Source: Chloroflexota bacterium
GTDB lineage: Bacteria > Chloroflexota > UBA11872 > VXOZ01
Assembly: GCA_028874195.1 (NCBI GenBank)
Contig: JAPPLM010000039.1
Location: 1 to 57,793, forward strand
Direction: 5' to 3'
DNA: 57,793 nt
A model generated the notes under the pieces. That model was given only the letters and a program-made list of their open reading frames with translations, was not told the origin of the DNA and made no database searches. Positions 16,212 through 25,191 of the stretch are shown here, piece after piece (position 1 is the first letter of the stretch; each line of letters starts with the position of its first letter). A program made the translations under genes and the position numbers.

Positions 16212-16999
16212 GAGGCATCCCTTTCTGGGTAAAGCACGCGCTGGGTAGGCGTGAGAATGAGCGGTTGGACGCTGCCCCCTTCTGCTTCCAGCGCCCGCGC
16301 AAAGTCGGCGGGATCGGCGGTGTTGTTCGCGAACATATTGTAATGCGTCGGCACGGCAGTCTGTGCACGGAGCAGTGTGGCAAGATGAGCGGCCTCCACC
16401 GCCGGCATATTGCCCCAACGCCCGTTGATGCAGATGCAGGCGAGGTGGGGATGAAGCGCCGAAATGCCTTCCATACGCGCGTGATACAGCGTATCCCCAC
16501 TGATGTAGACGCGCAGCCCGGCGAAGTCGATCACATAGCCTACGGCGTCCGGCGCGTCATCGGGATCATCCCAGACGTGGTGGGCGTACGTCGCATGTAT
16601 GCGCACGTGACCGCTGTGGAGAACGTCGTCATGGTTGAGCGTGTACGTTTGGCTGGCAGGAATGCCGAGTTCGCGCATTGCATTCGTGCAAGATGAAGGT
16701 CCAATAAAGAGTCCCGATGCGTTGTACCGGGCGATTTCCGGAAAGGCATCGGGATCGAGGTGATCGGCGTGGTTGTGGGTGGCAAGCACAAAATCAGCTT
16801 GCACTTCGGCAGCCGTAAGCGGCGGCGCGATGAGGCGTTCCAGGCCGTATAGCTGGTTGCACGCGTCGCCAAGGTACGGATCCACGTAGACAACGGTGTC
16901 CCGGCTGGACTTGAACACAAACCCCGCTTGCCCAAGGCTCCACACGGCAAGCGTGTCCTGCGGAACACTCGTATCCTTGATCTCCGCTGCTATGCTCAC
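16208..16999 (-). CDS. MBL-fold metal-dependent hydrolase (UlaG-like)
   Basis: The 263-residue protein has the metallo-beta-lactamase fold: VYVDPYLGD, ATHNHADHLD (H-x-H-x-D-H zinc motif, about residues 72-77), IHATYAHHVWDDP, YISGDTLYHA with the bridging Asp, and VPTHYNMF with the final His. This is the L-ascorbate-6-phosphate lactonase (UlaG) subgroup pattern, with a lactone or phosphodiester as likely substrate. It overlaps the following amidohydrolase by 4 nt and probably opens a three-enzyme run with the enolase-superfamily gene. Confidence 0.87.
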   Translation of the reverse strand: MSIAAEIKDTSVPQDTLAVWSLGQAGFVFKSSRDTVVYVDPYLGDACNQLYGLERLIAPPLTAAEVQADFVLATHNHADHLDPDAFPEIARYNASGLFIGPSSCTNAMRELGIPASQTYTLNHDDVLHSGHVRIHATYAHHVWDDPDDAPDAVGYVIDFAGLRVYISGDTLYHARMEGISALHPHLACICINGRWGNMPAVEAAHLATLLRAQTAVPTHYNMFANNTADPADFARALEAEGGSVQPLILTPTQRVLYPERDAS

Positions 17000-17219
17000 C
17001 GCGCTTGCCTCTTTTTCCGATTGAATGGCACTAGTCCGTGCTATTGTAGCAGTCGTTACGCCTTGCCGCTACGCTGGGGGCATCGGAAGAGGACACGCCG
17101 CGTCGCTGATGTAAAGTAGCTGCAATCTGCTGGTTACATGAGATAGTGTGTGGCGAGCATGATGGTCTTGAAGCGGTGCAGTGAGTATTGGTCAATGCAC
17201 ATTCATCCGACATAGAGAA

Positions 17220-17246
17220 GAGGCGCTGGGCAGAGCCCTGCGCCTC
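17220..17246 (-). terminator. Hairpin terminator after sod
   Basis: GAGGCGC-T-GGGC and GCCC-T-GCGCCTC form an 11-bp stem around a 3-nt loop with one T-T mismatch. The stem lies 43 nt beyond the superoxide dismutase stop on the minus strand and is followed by a pyrimidine-rich CTTCTCT stretch rather than a pure T run. Confidence 0.6.
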
Positions 17247-17289
17247 CTACAGAATTGCGTGTTTGTTTCCGGGCAGAAGTCTTAGCGAA

Positions 17290-17895
17290 CTAGCGGGCTG
17301 CTAGTGACGCCTTCGCCGCCTGATATCGCGCGTTTACCTCGTCCCAGTCCACATTCTTGAGGAGCGCCGTGATATAGGACGGGCGGTCGCTGCCATAGTC
17401 CATGAAGTACGCATGCTCATAGGTATCGATCGTCCACAGTGGGACTGTGCCCCATACGCCGCCTTGGTTGTGAACGTCGCACAGGAAGTTGTGGATCTTG
17501 CCGTCGGTGGGATCGAGCGCGGTAACCATCCAGCCGCGAGCGGCCATGGCACATGCCCGCGCATCCTCGATGAAGGCGTCCCAAGAGCCGAAGTCCTCGG
17601 CAATCTTGTCCGCCAACTCGCCACCGGCTTCGCCGTTGCCGCCCAGCGTATCGAAGTAGAGCTCATGCAGTATTTGCCCGTCCGCCGCGAAGGTCTCTTC
17701 CAGCTTCAGGGCGCGGTAGGCGCTGTAGGCTTGATTGGCCGTCGAACGATCAACGCTCTTGAGTCCCTCTTCGATCTCATTGCGCTTGTTGACATAGCCT
17801 GCGTAGAGTGTGTCGTGGTGAACGGTAAGCGTCTTCTCCGAGATACCGTCAAGCGCATCCTTGCCGAATTTGAGGTCCTTTACGGTAAAGGCCAT
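17290..17895 (-). CDS. sod: Iron/manganese superoxide dismutase
   Basis: The 201-residue enzyme converts superoxide to oxygen and hydrogen peroxide. It has the Fe/Mn-SOD two-domain layout. The metal ligands are readable: His in LTVHHDTLYAGY (about residue 26), His in GQILHELYFDTLGGNGE (about 77), and Asp and His in WTIDTYEHAYFMDYG (about 160). No signal peptide is present, so it is cytoplasmic. Iron or manganese preference cannot be told by eye. GGGAG lies 9 nt before the ATG. The gene stands alone with its own hairpin terminator downstream. Confidence 0.93.
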   Translation of the reverse strand: MAFTVKDLKFGKDALDGISEKTLTVHHDTLYAGYVNKRNEIEEGLKSVDRSTANQAYSAYRALKLEETFAADGQILHELYFDTLGGNGEAGGELADKIAEDFGSWDAFIEDARACAMAARGWMVTALDPTDGKIHNFLCDVHNQGGVWGTVPLWTIDTYEHAYFMDYGSDRPSYITALLKNVDWDEVNARYQAAKASLAAR

Positions 17896-18063
17896 GACTG
17901 CTGCTCCCTATGTGTTGATACTCAATCTGCTGTCAATGAAGCTCGGTACGGTGGGTCGTAGTCTTATTCGGAGTCAGACTACCATACTTGTGGCAAATAG
18001 TGAAGAAGCTGGGCTGGCATCCATTAAGCCTTGCTAGAGATGGTGTTACCTTTCGTCCCAAGG

Positions 18064-18245
18064 AGCGGGGGACTAGCCCCAATTCTGTCGCATTAACGTA
18101 GCGCGGGGCTTGTCCCCCGCCAGAGTAAAGAGCAAGGGGCGCGTTAGCCGACGATTGCACGTGAGGAGAGCGTACAAATAGATTGACCCTGCAGTGCCGC
18201 AGAGCCTGTCCTGTACGTGATACGGGTTGCAAGCCTGCGGCTACA
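18064..18245 (-). repeat. Composite intergenic repeat, copy A (inverted to 19903-20041)
   Basis: Read on the minus strand from 18240 this stretch gives CCGTATCACGTACAGGACAG, then GGCTCTGCGG, a variable middle, GCTCTTTACTCTGGCGGGGG, ACAAGCCCCGCGCTACG and TTAATGCGAC. Copy B at 19903-20041 on the plus strand has the same blocks in the same order. Within copy A, 18064-18081 and 18103-18121 also form a long imperfect inverted repeat of the GCGGGGGAC type. The rest of 17896-18266 has no gene. Confidence 0.7.
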
Positions 18246-18266
18246 ACCAAGTCCAAGCGTTTAGGC

Positions 18267-19247
18267 TTAGCTTTCGCCTGCGTCACGGGTATGCGTGCCG
18301 TATAGTCTTCTTTTCACCAAATTCAGGTACTCGGCCCTAATCACACCGCCGTGGGAAGCGGCGTATAGGTACACTGTAGGATCGTAGTCGTCGAGGCCGG
18401 AGGTCGTAACGATGCGCGCCGCGGTCAATCCTTGCGCCTTCAGCCAATGCAGCGCATGCCCGAGCAACGCCGATCCGATGCGACGCCCGCCGTAATCGCG
18501 GCGTACGAGCAGTCCCCAGTCGAACGTGATGTCGTCCGCGGCGGCCTTCGCGTCACAGAGGCCGACGATCTCGCCGTCGAGCCGCGCGGCAAAGAGTGTC
18601 TGTGGCGCCGCTTTGCCAAAGGCCGCGACACGGGTTTCCACACGCGCGCGCATCTCTTGCGCCAAATCCTCGCTGGGCGGCGCTTCCGGCTCTGCCGGAT
18701 ATTCCACGCGGTGCCAGCGCGTGTCTTCTTTGTACTCCTTCCACCAGCGCCAGTAGGGCTGATAACTGTCAAGTACAAAGCTCGCGAGAAACTCCGGGTC
18801 CGGTGAGGGTTGCTCCTCAATGGTGAATTCGTGATTCTTGTCCAAGTCACTAAGGGCTTGCAGATTCCAGGTCAACAGCACCATCTTGCGGGAGGCCCAG
18901 TAGCCGCGTTCATAGAAGGGCACGGTGCCGCCCTCGCCGTCGCGCACGATAGCGTCGATCTTCGTCACGCCCGCTGCCTTTAAGCGCTCCTCGGCGGCAA
19001 CGATTAACTCTTCCTCGATTCCTTGGCGAGCATAGTCCTCGTGCACGGAGAGATCGGCGATGAGGCCGTGCTGGCGGCGGGCGTCCTGCCGCAAGGCAAA
19101 GCGCACCGCGCCGGCAATTGCGTTGCCGTCTTTGGCGAGCAGGATTTCACTGGGGCCGTACGTGAGCAGGTTGAGCTCTTCGCGGATGCCGAGCACGTGC
19201 TCAGGCACTGGCGTCAGTGGTTCGATTGCGTGGCGGGTTTTCTTCAA
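18267..19247 (-). CDS. GNAT acetyltransferase with two GNAT domains
   Basis: The 326-residue protein contains two GCN5-related acetyltransferase folds. The first has ILLAKDGNAIAGAVRF, LIADLSVHEDYARQGIEEELI (acetyl-CoA loop, about residues 65-85) and FYERGYW. The second has LFAARLDGEIVGLCDA, GLLVRRDYGGRRIGSALLGHAL (acetyl-CoA loop, about residues 245-265, clearly R-x-x-G-x-G-like) and YLYAASHGG. The second domain looks the better conserved. Acceptor substrate is unknown. The start is TTG 19247, the only plausible early codon in frame, so the N-terminus is uncertain. It lies 34 nt after an RlpA-like gene, probably one operon. Confidence 0.82.
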   Translation of the reverse strand: MKKTRHAIEPLTPVPEHVLGIREELNLLTYGPSEILLAKDGNAIAGAVRFALRQDARRQHGLIADLSVHEDYARQGIEEELIVAAEERLKAAGVTKIDAIVRDGEGGTVPFYERGYWASRKMVLLTWNLQALSDLDKNHEFTIEEQPSPDPEFLASFVLDSYQPYWRWWKEYKEDTRWHRVEYPAEPEAPPSEDLAQEMRARVETRVAAFGKAAPQTLFAARLDGEIVGLCDAKAAADDITFDWGLLVRRDYGGRRIGSALLGHALHWLKAQGLTAARIVTTSGLDDYDPTVYLYAASHGGVIRAEYLNLVKRRLYGTHTRDAGES

Positions 19248-19281
19248 GACAGATTTCTAGCTGGAGGGTTGCGTGTGGCGA

Positions 19282-19752
19282 TTACGGGCCCAGGATTTCC
19301 ATGCGCACGTCGAAGCGACCGGTCACAAACGGCGACAACTGAATAAACGCCGCTTCACTGAGGTCGATCCACATGAAGCCCGGGGAGGGAGCCCGGTCCT
19401 TGACGATAACGACGATGACCGCTCCGGTCGAAAGTCGGGTGACGCGCACCACGGTGCCCAAAGGGAAGAAGGGGCTCGCGGCAATGATGGGATCAAAGCG
19501 GCTGTATGGTTCGCCGTTCGCCATGGTGCCGCCGTGGAGAGACGGATGGTAATAGGTGGCGTTGCCGTACTCGATGCGCGTCACCGTGTATTCCGAGTGC
19601 TCGCGCAGGAAGGCCGGCGGGCGAAAGCGCGTCAAGTTCGTCAGCGAGCCGTCTTCCTCCTCGACGACAAACGAGAACGCCGCTGCCGGCGTTACCGGTA
19701 CGAGACAGACCACAAGTATGAGAAGCAGTCGTATGCTAAGTCGTTTTGCCAT
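19282..19752 (-). CDS. RlpA-like double-psi beta-barrel secreted protein
   Basis: The 156-residue protein has a signal peptide (basic MAKRLSIR, hydrophobic stretch, TPAAAFS). It then has a double-psi beta-barrel of the RlpA type: YGNATYYHPSLHGGTMANGE, LGTVVRVTRLSTGAVIVVIVKDRAP with the conserved Asp, and IDLSEAAFIQL. RlpA proteins act on or bind peptidoglycan glycan strands, and many are lytic transglycosylases for denuded strands. There is no SPOR domain, so it is a short form. It is the first gene of a likely pair with the GNAT gene and sits between inverted repeat copies. Confidence 0.85.
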   Translation of the reverse strand: MAKRLSIRLLLILVVCLVPVTPAAAFSFVVEEEDGSLTNLTRFRPPAFLREHSEYTVTRIEYGNATYYHPSLHGGTMANGEPYSRFDPIIAASPFFPLGTVVRVTRLSTGAVIVVIVKDRAPSPGFMWIDLSEAAFIQLSPFVTGRFDVRMEILGP

Positions 19753-19874
19753 AGCTCTCTCGTTTTGCTCGGTCTACTGCGGGCGACATGCCCGCTCGGT
19801 TTCTTATAACCCACGGCAGGCACAGTCGTCAACACGACAATGAACGCTGGCCTCACATTTCCGGTAGCGTAGGC

Positions 19875-20041
19875 CCTTCGACAGGCTCAGGACAGGTTTG
19901 CAACCCCGTATCAAGTACGGGGCAGGCTCTGCGCCTCTATAGGGTCGATCAACGTACCCAATTTCCTCACATGAAATCGCCGGCCTTCCTGCCTCACGCT
20001 CTTTACCCTGGCGGGGGACAAGCCCTAATAATGTCGCATTA
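19875..20041 (+). repeat. Composite intergenic repeat, copy B
   Basis: From 19875 the text includes CCTTCGACAGGCTCAGGACA, then CCCCGTATCAAGTACGGGGC, AGGCTCTGCGCC, a variable centre, GCTCTTTACCCTGGCGGGGG, ACAAGCCC and ATGTCGCATTA. It matches copy A at 18064-18240 in the opposite orientation. An internal CCCCGTATCAAGTACGGGG forms a local hairpin. Confidence 0.7.
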
Positions 20042-20343
20042 AATCAAGGCGGTACGCTCGATGGGCGCGCTCTGCCCCCTCTCCCTGGGAGTGTATAGGC
20101 CGGGGTGAGGGGGAAACTTCAGCGTTGCGGCAGTGAAGCGAAGCCTCCAATCATGGGAACAACGTGCCGGGAGGCGGACGCAGGTTGCAAACCTGCGCTA
20201 CCAGGACTTGGGGGAGCCATGAGCGTCACTTTCCTCGCCACAATATTTAGGGCGACAATATTGGAGACAAGCCCCCGCGCTACGTAAGTGCGACACCATT
20301 GAGAACAAGCCGGTACACCACGGCATCCGTCTTGGCCCGCCGT
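20042..20343. repeat. Mosaic of dispersed repeat modules
   Basis: No gene is supported. The stretch holds a degenerate CCCTCTCCCTGGGAG / GGGGTGAGGGGG module near 20078-20112, the mini-palindrome GCAGGTTGCAAACCTGC at 20180-20196 followed by GCTACC, and a GCGACAATATTGGAGACAAG plus CCCCCGCGCTACGTAA module at 20252-20287. The last module recurs, in parts, at 18064-18121, 54661-54700 and 57588-57630. Confidence 0.6.
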
Positions 20344-20373
20344 TTGACCGTCGCGCCGGGGCTACGCTACAAT
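20344..20373 (+). promoter_or_regulatory. Sigma-70 type promoter of the HxlR gene
   Basis: TTGACC at 20344-20349 and TACAAT at 20368-20373 are separated by 18 nt. The start would be near 20380, giving a leader of about 57 nt. Confidence 0.65.
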
Positions 20374-20436
20374 CGGAATTAGGTGGCGCGAGTGCACGGG
20401 CGGGCAACCCGTCCAGAGTGGAGTTCGAGCATAACC

Positions 20437-20811
20437 ATGTCTACGCGCTGTTCTGACAAAGAAGCCGAGTGCGCCATTGCGCGTACCGCCTCTTTGATTT
20501 GCGGTCGTTGGACTATGCTCATTCTGCGCGACCTCGCCGCCAGCCCCCAACGCTTCTGCACCTTGGAGCGCTCGCTCGAAGGCATCAGTCCCAATACTCT
20601 CGTCGAACGCCTCCGCACGCTGGAAGAAGAAGAGATCATCACGCGCCACGCCTACGCGGAAATTCCGCCGCGCGTGGAGTACGCTCTGACTGAAAAAGGC
20701 GCCGCCTTGGTGCCGGTGCTCGAGATGATGCGTGAATACGGCGAAAGGTGGCTCAATCCGAGCCAGGAAGAGCCGGTGGCAGTTGGTCAGGGTGGGGTAG
20801 CTGTGAAATAG
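20437..20811 (+). CDS. HxlR-family winged-helix transcriptional regulator
   Basis: The 124-residue protein has the HxlR layout: a short N-terminus, CGRWTMLILRDLAASPQRF, then the recognition region LEGISPNTLVERLRTLEEEEIITRHAY and wing PPRVEYALTEKGAALVPVLEMM. HxlR regulators often sense aldehydes or redox state through cysteines. Three cysteines near the N-terminus (about residues 5, 12 and 22) fit that, but this is an inference. The ATG 20437 is preceded by GGAG at a rather long 14 nt. It converges with acs, so its target is not obvious from context. Confidence 0.88.
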   Translation: MSTRCSDKEAECAIARTASLICGRWTMLILRDLAASPQRFCTLERSLEGISPNTLVERLRTLEEEEIITRHAYAEIPPRVEYALTEKGAALVPVLEMMREYGERWLNPSQEEPVAVGQGGVAVK

Positions 20812-20911
20812 GTTTTGACGAAGACTGGGAAGACCAAGACCTTCGTCACACCATAGAAACTGGTAAGTCTCCGCTGTAGTTCGATACGGCGGAGTTCTTT
20901 GTTTAAGGGAA

Positions 20912-20955
20912 AAGCAACGAGCCCTGTGGGACTTTCGCCACAGGGCTCGTTGCTT
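20912..20955 (-). terminator. Strong hairpin terminator between HxlR gene and acs
   Basis: Two perfect 18-bp arms (20912-20929 and 20938-20955) flank an 8-nt loop. On the minus strand the stem ends in GCTTTTCCCTT, so it can act as an intrinsic terminator for acs. It could also stop transcription from the convergent HxlR gene. Confidence 0.85.
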
Positions 20956-21003
20956 ATGTATTCCTTAGTCTTGCCCAATTGTCGGAGGTAAATCGGTCGA
21001 CTA

Positions 21004-22965
21004 TCAGCCTTCAGAATCCTCGTACTGCCCGCGCAGATTCTCCACGACGTTGGCGTCGAGCAATGTCGTGGTATCGCCGAGGGCGCGGCCTTCGGCTACG
21101 TCACGCAGGAGGCGGCGCATAATCTTGCCGCTGCGGGTCTTGGGCAGGTCGGCGGTAAAGAAGATGTCGTCCGGCCGCGCGATGGGGCCGATCTTCTGCG
21201 CCACGTGCTTCTTGAGTTCGTCGAGCAGGGTATCGCCGGGGTCGATACCTTCTTTGAGCAGCACGAAAGCGGAGACCGCTTGGCCCTTGAGTTCGTGGGT
21301 CTTGCCGATGACGGCTGCTTCGGCAACGGACTGATGGTCAACCAGTGCGCTTTCGATCTCCATGGTGGACAGACGGTGGCCGGCGACATTCATGACGTCG
21401 TCCACGCGGCCCAGCACCCAGTAATAGCCGTCTGAATCGACTTTGGCGCCGTCGCCGGTGAAGTAGATGCCCGGATAGCGGCTCCAGTACTGGTCCTTGA
21501 AGCGCTCCGGATCGCCGTAGATCGTCCGCAGCATGGAGGGCCAAGGACGTTGAATGACAAGGTAACCGCCGCCTTCCGGCACCTCATTGCCGGCTTCATC
21601 CAGGATCGCCGCGGTGATGCCGGGGAAAGTCCTGGTTGCTGAGCCGGGCTTGGTGGTGGTGTAGCCGGGCAGCGGCGTAATGAGGATCGCGCCGGTCTCG
21701 GTCTGCCACCAGGTGTCTACAATCGGGCAGCGTTCGCCGCCGATGTTCTCGTGGTACCAAATCCAGGCTTCGGGGTTGATGGGTTCGCCGACCGACCCCA
21801 GCAGGCGCAGGCTCGACATGTCATGCATCGCCGGATACTCTTCGCCCCAGCGCATGAAGGCACGAATTGCCGTCGGCGCGGTGTAGAGAATGGTGACGCC
21901 GTATTTCTCCACGACGTCCCAAAACCGGTCGCGTCCCGGGAAGTCAGGCGCACCCTCGTACATGACGGTGGTAGCGCCGTTTTGCAGCGGGCCGTAGATT
22001 ATGTACGAGTGACCCGTGACCCAGCCGATGTCGGCGGTACACCAGTACACGTCGTCGTCTTTCATGTCGAAGACCCACTTGGTGGTGAGGTAGGTCTGGG
22101 TGGAGTAGCCGCCGGTGGTATGCACAATGCCCTTGGGCTTGCCGGTGGTGCCGCTGGTGTAGAGGATATAGAGCATATCCTCGGCGTCCATCTCTTCCGG
22201 CTCGCAGCGGAGATCGGCGTTTTCCATGAGGTCGTGCCACCAGTGGTCGCGGCCTTCTTTCATTTCGATCGCGGCTTCGTCGCCGATGCGCTTCACGACG
22301 ACTACGTTCTCAATCGTAGGGCAGCGCTCGACGGCTTCGTCGGCCATTTGCTTGAGCGGCACGATGCCGCCGCGCCGCCAGCCGCCGTCGCAGGTAACAA
22401 GCACGGTTCCCTGGGCGTCATTGATGCGGTCTGCCAGGGCCTCCGCGCTAAACCCGCCGAACACGATGCTATGGGGCGCGCCAATGCGCGCACAGGCCAA
22501 CATGGCAATAGCAAGCTCCGGCACCATGCCCATGTAGAGCGTGACGCGATCACCCTTCTTAACGCCCAGACCCTTAAGGGCATTGGCGAATTTATTCACT
22601 TCCCGCCAGAGGTCGTAATAGGTGAGCACGGCCTGGTCGCCCGGCTCGCCTTCCCAAATGATGGCGGCTTTATTGCGTCGCCAAGAGTTAAGGTGGCGGT
22701 CGATGCAATTGTAGGTAATGTTGAGCTTGCCGCCCACGAACCACTTGAAGAACGGCGGGTCGGACTCATCCAGCACCTGGTCCCACTTCTTGAACCAGTG
22801 CAGTTCCTCCGCGACGGAGGCCCAGAATGCTTCCGGGTCGGCGGCCGCCCGCTCGAAGACGGCAGCATCACTTATGTGCGCGTTACTTGCAAATCCCTCA
22901 GGTGGAGAAAAGAGTCGTTGTTCTTCCAATAGGGCTTCGATCGTACTGCCAGATTCTGTCGCCAT
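21004..22965 (-). CDS. acs: Acetyl-coenzyme A synthetase (AMP-forming)
   Basis: The enzyme activates acetate to acetyl-CoA through acetyl-AMP. The 653-residue length is standard for Acs. Motifs include [19 protein letters not shown] (phosphate-binding loop, about residues 255-275), [44 protein letters not shown], and [11 protein letters not shown] at the C-terminus, whose Lys is the usual reversible acetylation site. ATG 22965 is preceded by AGGAGG at 5-6 nt; further upstream codons in frame are not needed. It is a single-gene unit with a terminator, and lies opposite an HxlR regulator gene. Confidence 0.95.
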   Translation of the reverse strand: MATESGSTIEALLEEQRLFSPPEGFASNAHISDAAVFERAAADPEAFWASVAEELHWFKKWDQVLDESDPPFFKWFVGGKLNITYNCIDRHLNSWRRNKAAIIWEGEPGDQAVLTYYDLWREVNKFANALKGLGVKKGDRVTLYMGMVPELAIAMLACARIGAPHSIVFGGFSAEALADRINDAQGTVLVTCDGGWRRGGIVPLKQMADEAVERCPTIENVVVVKRIGDEAAIEMKEGRDHWWHDLMENADLRCEPEEMDAEDMLYILYTSGTTGKPKGIVHTTGGYSTQTYLTTKWVFDMKDDDVYWCTADIGWVTGHSYIIYGPLQNGATTVMYEGAPDFPGRDRFWDVVEKYGVTILYTAPTAIRAFMRWGEEYPAMHDMSSLRLLGSVGEPINPEAWIWYHENIGGERCPIVDTWWQTETGAILITPLPGYTTTKPGSATRTFPGITAAILDEAGNEVPEGGGYLVIQRPWPSMLRTIYGDPERFKDQYWSRYPGIYFTGDGAKVDSDGYYWVLGRVDDVMNVAGHRLSTMEIESALVDHQSVAEAAVIGKTHELKGQAVSAFVLLKEGIDPGDTLLDELKKHVAQKIGPIARPDDIFFTADLPKTRSGKIMRRLLRDVAEGRALGDTTTLLDANVVENLRGQYEDSEG

Positions 22966-23320
22966 CGTGTCCTCCTGGTTCAGCCCGTCACAATTCCTTT
23001 GCCAAGCTAGTACCGTGTCAACGTGAGTGAGTTCTGCTGTTTCACCCTCTCCCTCAGGGAGAGGGAATAAGCGCGAAACTTGACTAGTGCCAGTGTTGGG
23101 TTGACGGGGTACTAGGGGCGTGTTTCGGTGCCATAATAGCATAGCGTTAGGGGCGCTTCAATCGTGGCTGCGTTTACGCACCTCCGGTTCTCAGGTAAGA
23201 TTGAGTCAGGAAGCAGAGCAGGCGGGCAAGCTGCATATACCACGCTGCAACGGTGTGCACAAGCGTAGCTACCATTTGCCGGAGCTTTTTCGCTTAAGGC
23301 GGCAGAGGCTGATGCAGCTA
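22966..23320. other. Intergenic stretch between acs and the MoxR-vWA operon
   Basis: No gene is supported. There is a perfect 10-bp inverted repeat with a 1-nt spacer at 23045-23065 (CCCTCTCCCT / AGGGAGAGGG). TGCCATAAT at 23129-23137 fits an extended -10 for the plus strand, but TTGACG at 23101 is too far for a -35. Confidence 0.4.
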
Positions 23321-23427
23321 TCTACGGTGTAGTGGCTACCTCCAGTGTAGCCGTCACCTACGGTGCAGTCGTCACCTACGGTGAGCGTGCCACCCGCGTG
23401 CAGTCGTTACCTCCGGTGTGGCCGCAA
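23321..23427. repeat. 18-bp tandem repeat array, six imperfect units
   Basis: Units start at 23321, 23339, 23357, 23375, 23393 and 23410; five are 18 nt and one is 17 nt. The core is CCTACGGTGCAGTCGTCA, with the reading CT(A/C)C(G/A)GTG kept in most units. The array ends 45 nt before the first gene of the operon, so it may lie in its leader or promoter zone. Confidence 0.8.
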
Positions 23428-23472
23428 CTGGCGAGCGAACTCACCGCCGGCGGTTAGGAAGCAGCAATCAGC

Positions 23473-25191
23473 GTGGCGACCGTGTCGAACACAGCATCAA
23501 CTGCTGAGTACCCCGGGCCGGGCATTGCCTCAGCGCCGAACTTCGTCCACCAAATCACGCGCTTTGGCCGGCGGTTGCGGCTGCTTGCTGTACTGCTGCG
23601 AAGTGCGCGCGCCTTGTGGGTGGCAGCGCTGCTGTACGTGGGTCTCTCTCTCGTCGGTTCACTCCTTGCGCCGCAGTTCCCGGTCTTTGCGATCAGTTTG
23701 CTCCTGGCACTTGGTGTGTTCTTGGCGTTGGTTGTGCCCACTTTCTTGCGGCGGCTGAGCACGCTGGACATTGCCAAGGCTTACGATGCCCGCTTGGCCC
23801 TATCCGAGCGCCTTGCTACGACTATCGAGATGCTCGGCCAAACGCCGGAAAACCCCTTTCGCGCGGTGCTCCTTGAGGATGCGTGGCGCCATGTCCAAGA
23901 GATCCGACCCCGGCAGGTGTTTCCATTCCGCCTGCCACAGCGAGACGTTCTCCTTTTGGTGCTGGGACTGGTGGCGCTCTTCCTCTGGGAGGTCTTTCCC
24001 TATATGGCCGGTCAACTCACGCCCCTTGCGCCCTTGGCGCATCAGGTTGCGGCGGTGCGGGAAGGCACGTTGATCGAGCGCACGTCGCCGGATGCATTGG
24101 TGGCGGGTGAAGAAGCGTTGAGCCCGGCTGACGGTAAGGAACTCGCCGAACCGGAAGCATCCCAGGGCGCGGCGCAACCGGAACAGAACCAGCCGTTGCT
24201 CACGCAGTCTGATCTCAACGAACAACAGGCACAAGCGCAGCAAGGCCAGGAGGGTGAAGAGGGTCAAGCCGGAGAGGGTGGGGAGGAGCAGGCAGGTTTC
24301 TCCGATCTGGCCCAGCAGCTCGAGGCCTATCGCAATCCTCACATAAACGAGCAAGCAACTGCCCTCGCCGAGGTGGGACGAGAGCTTACCCAGGCGCGAC
24401 CCTCCCGAGAGGCCGGACAGAACTTGGAACGCGGCAACTACGAGCAAGCGGCGCAGGCGCTTGAAGAACTGGCGCGCGATGTCCGCGATTTGTCACGGGA
24501 AGACCGCAACGACATGACCGATGCCTTTGCCAAGGCCGCCGAGCGGGCGCAGCAGAGTGACCCGCGTCTGGCGCAAGAATTGGCCGACGTGAGCCGGGAA
24601 GTTGCCTCCTATAATGATCGCGCGACGGAGCGTGAACTCCAGGAACTCGGTGATGCTATAGAGGAGCGCGGCCAGCGCATCCGCGCCCAGCAGCAGTCGG
24701 AGCAACAATCCGAGCAACTGCGCGCCGGCGCGGGCGGAGAAGAAGCGGGAGCACAGCAGGGAGACGCGCAGCAACTGATGGCGCGGGCGCAACAAGCGTT
24801 TAACACATCAGGCGTGACGGAACAGTCAGGGCCGTCACAGCAACAAGACAACTGGCAACTCCAGGCGGGCTCTGGCGGCCCAAGCCAAGGCGGCGGCAAT
24901 CGCGAAGAGGAGTCGTTCCAGCCGGGACCGCAGGCTCCGCGTCTGCAGATCGAGCAGAAACCGTCGGTGGTTTTGGCGGATAGAGGTATCGGCCCGTCGC
25001 TCTGGTCGCCGCAACGCGCGCCGGTGGCTATTCCTGGCCCCGGCTCTGCTCCGGCACAGTTTGGCGTGACCGACGCCGGTAATGCCATCATCTCCACCGG
25101 CGGCGCCAGTCACTTTGTACCGTGGATGGTCGCAGACTACGTCCAAAAGTACTTCAATGCTTTGTCAAACGCTATGGAGCAAGCACCATGA
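23473..25191 (+). CDS. Membrane protein with Gln/Glu-rich coiled-coil region (first gene of MoxR-vWA operon)
   Basis: The 572-residue protein has two membrane helices near residues 44-66 and 70-95, and another near 155-175. Then comes a long Gln/Glu/Ala-rich, predicted coiled segment (about 205-280, with QAQQGQEGEEGQAGEGGEEQ-type text) and further helical and Gln/Gly-rich stretches. The overall look is of DUF4175-like proteins beside MoxR/vWA genes, but I cannot assign a family with certainty. The start is GTG 23473 with AGGAAG 11 nt upstream; a later start is possible. Its stop overlaps the start of the MoxR gene (ATGA), so it is coupled to the operon. Confidence 0.75.
   Translation: MATVSNTASTAEYPGPGIASAPNFVHQITRFGRRLRLLAVLLRSARALWVAALLYVGLSLVGSLLAPQFPVFAISLLLALGVFLALVVPTFLRRLSTLDIAKAYDARLALSERLATTIEMLGQTPENPFRAVLLEDAWRHVQEIRPRQVFPFRLPQRDVLLLVLGLVALFLWEVFPYMAGQLTPLAPLAHQVAAVREGTLIERTSPDALVAGEEALSPADGKELAEPEASQGAAQPEQNQPLLTQSDLNEQQAQAQQGQEGEEGQAGEGGEEQAGFSDLAQQLEAYRNPHINEQATALAEVGRELTQARPSREAGQNLERGNYEQAAQALEELARDVRDLSREDRNDMTDAFAKAAERAQQSDPRLAQELADVSREVASYNDRATERELQELGDAIEERGQRIRAQQQSEQQSEQLRAGAGGEEAGAQQGDAQQLMARAQQAFNTSGVTEQSGPSQQQDNWQLQAGSGGPSQGGGNREEESFQPGPQAPRLQIEQKPSVVLADRGIGPSLWSPQRAPVAIPGPGSAPAQFGVTDAGNAIISTGGASHFVPWMVADYVQKYFNALSNAMEQAP

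Noticed and set aside
18064..20041. A complete composite transposon around the GNAT-RlpA genes.
   Set aside because: The flanking repeats are inverted and similar, but there is no transposase, no clear target-site duplication and the modules occur elsewhere too. Kept only as a repeat finding.
21751..22932. A 393-codon open frame antisense to acs.
   Set aside because: The sense strand encodes a full acetyl-CoA synthetase with all motifs; the antisense frame has no domain signature.
23321..23427. CRISPR array at the 18-bp repeats.
   Set aside because: Units are head to tail without unique spacers, only 18 nt long, and no cas genes are in the window.
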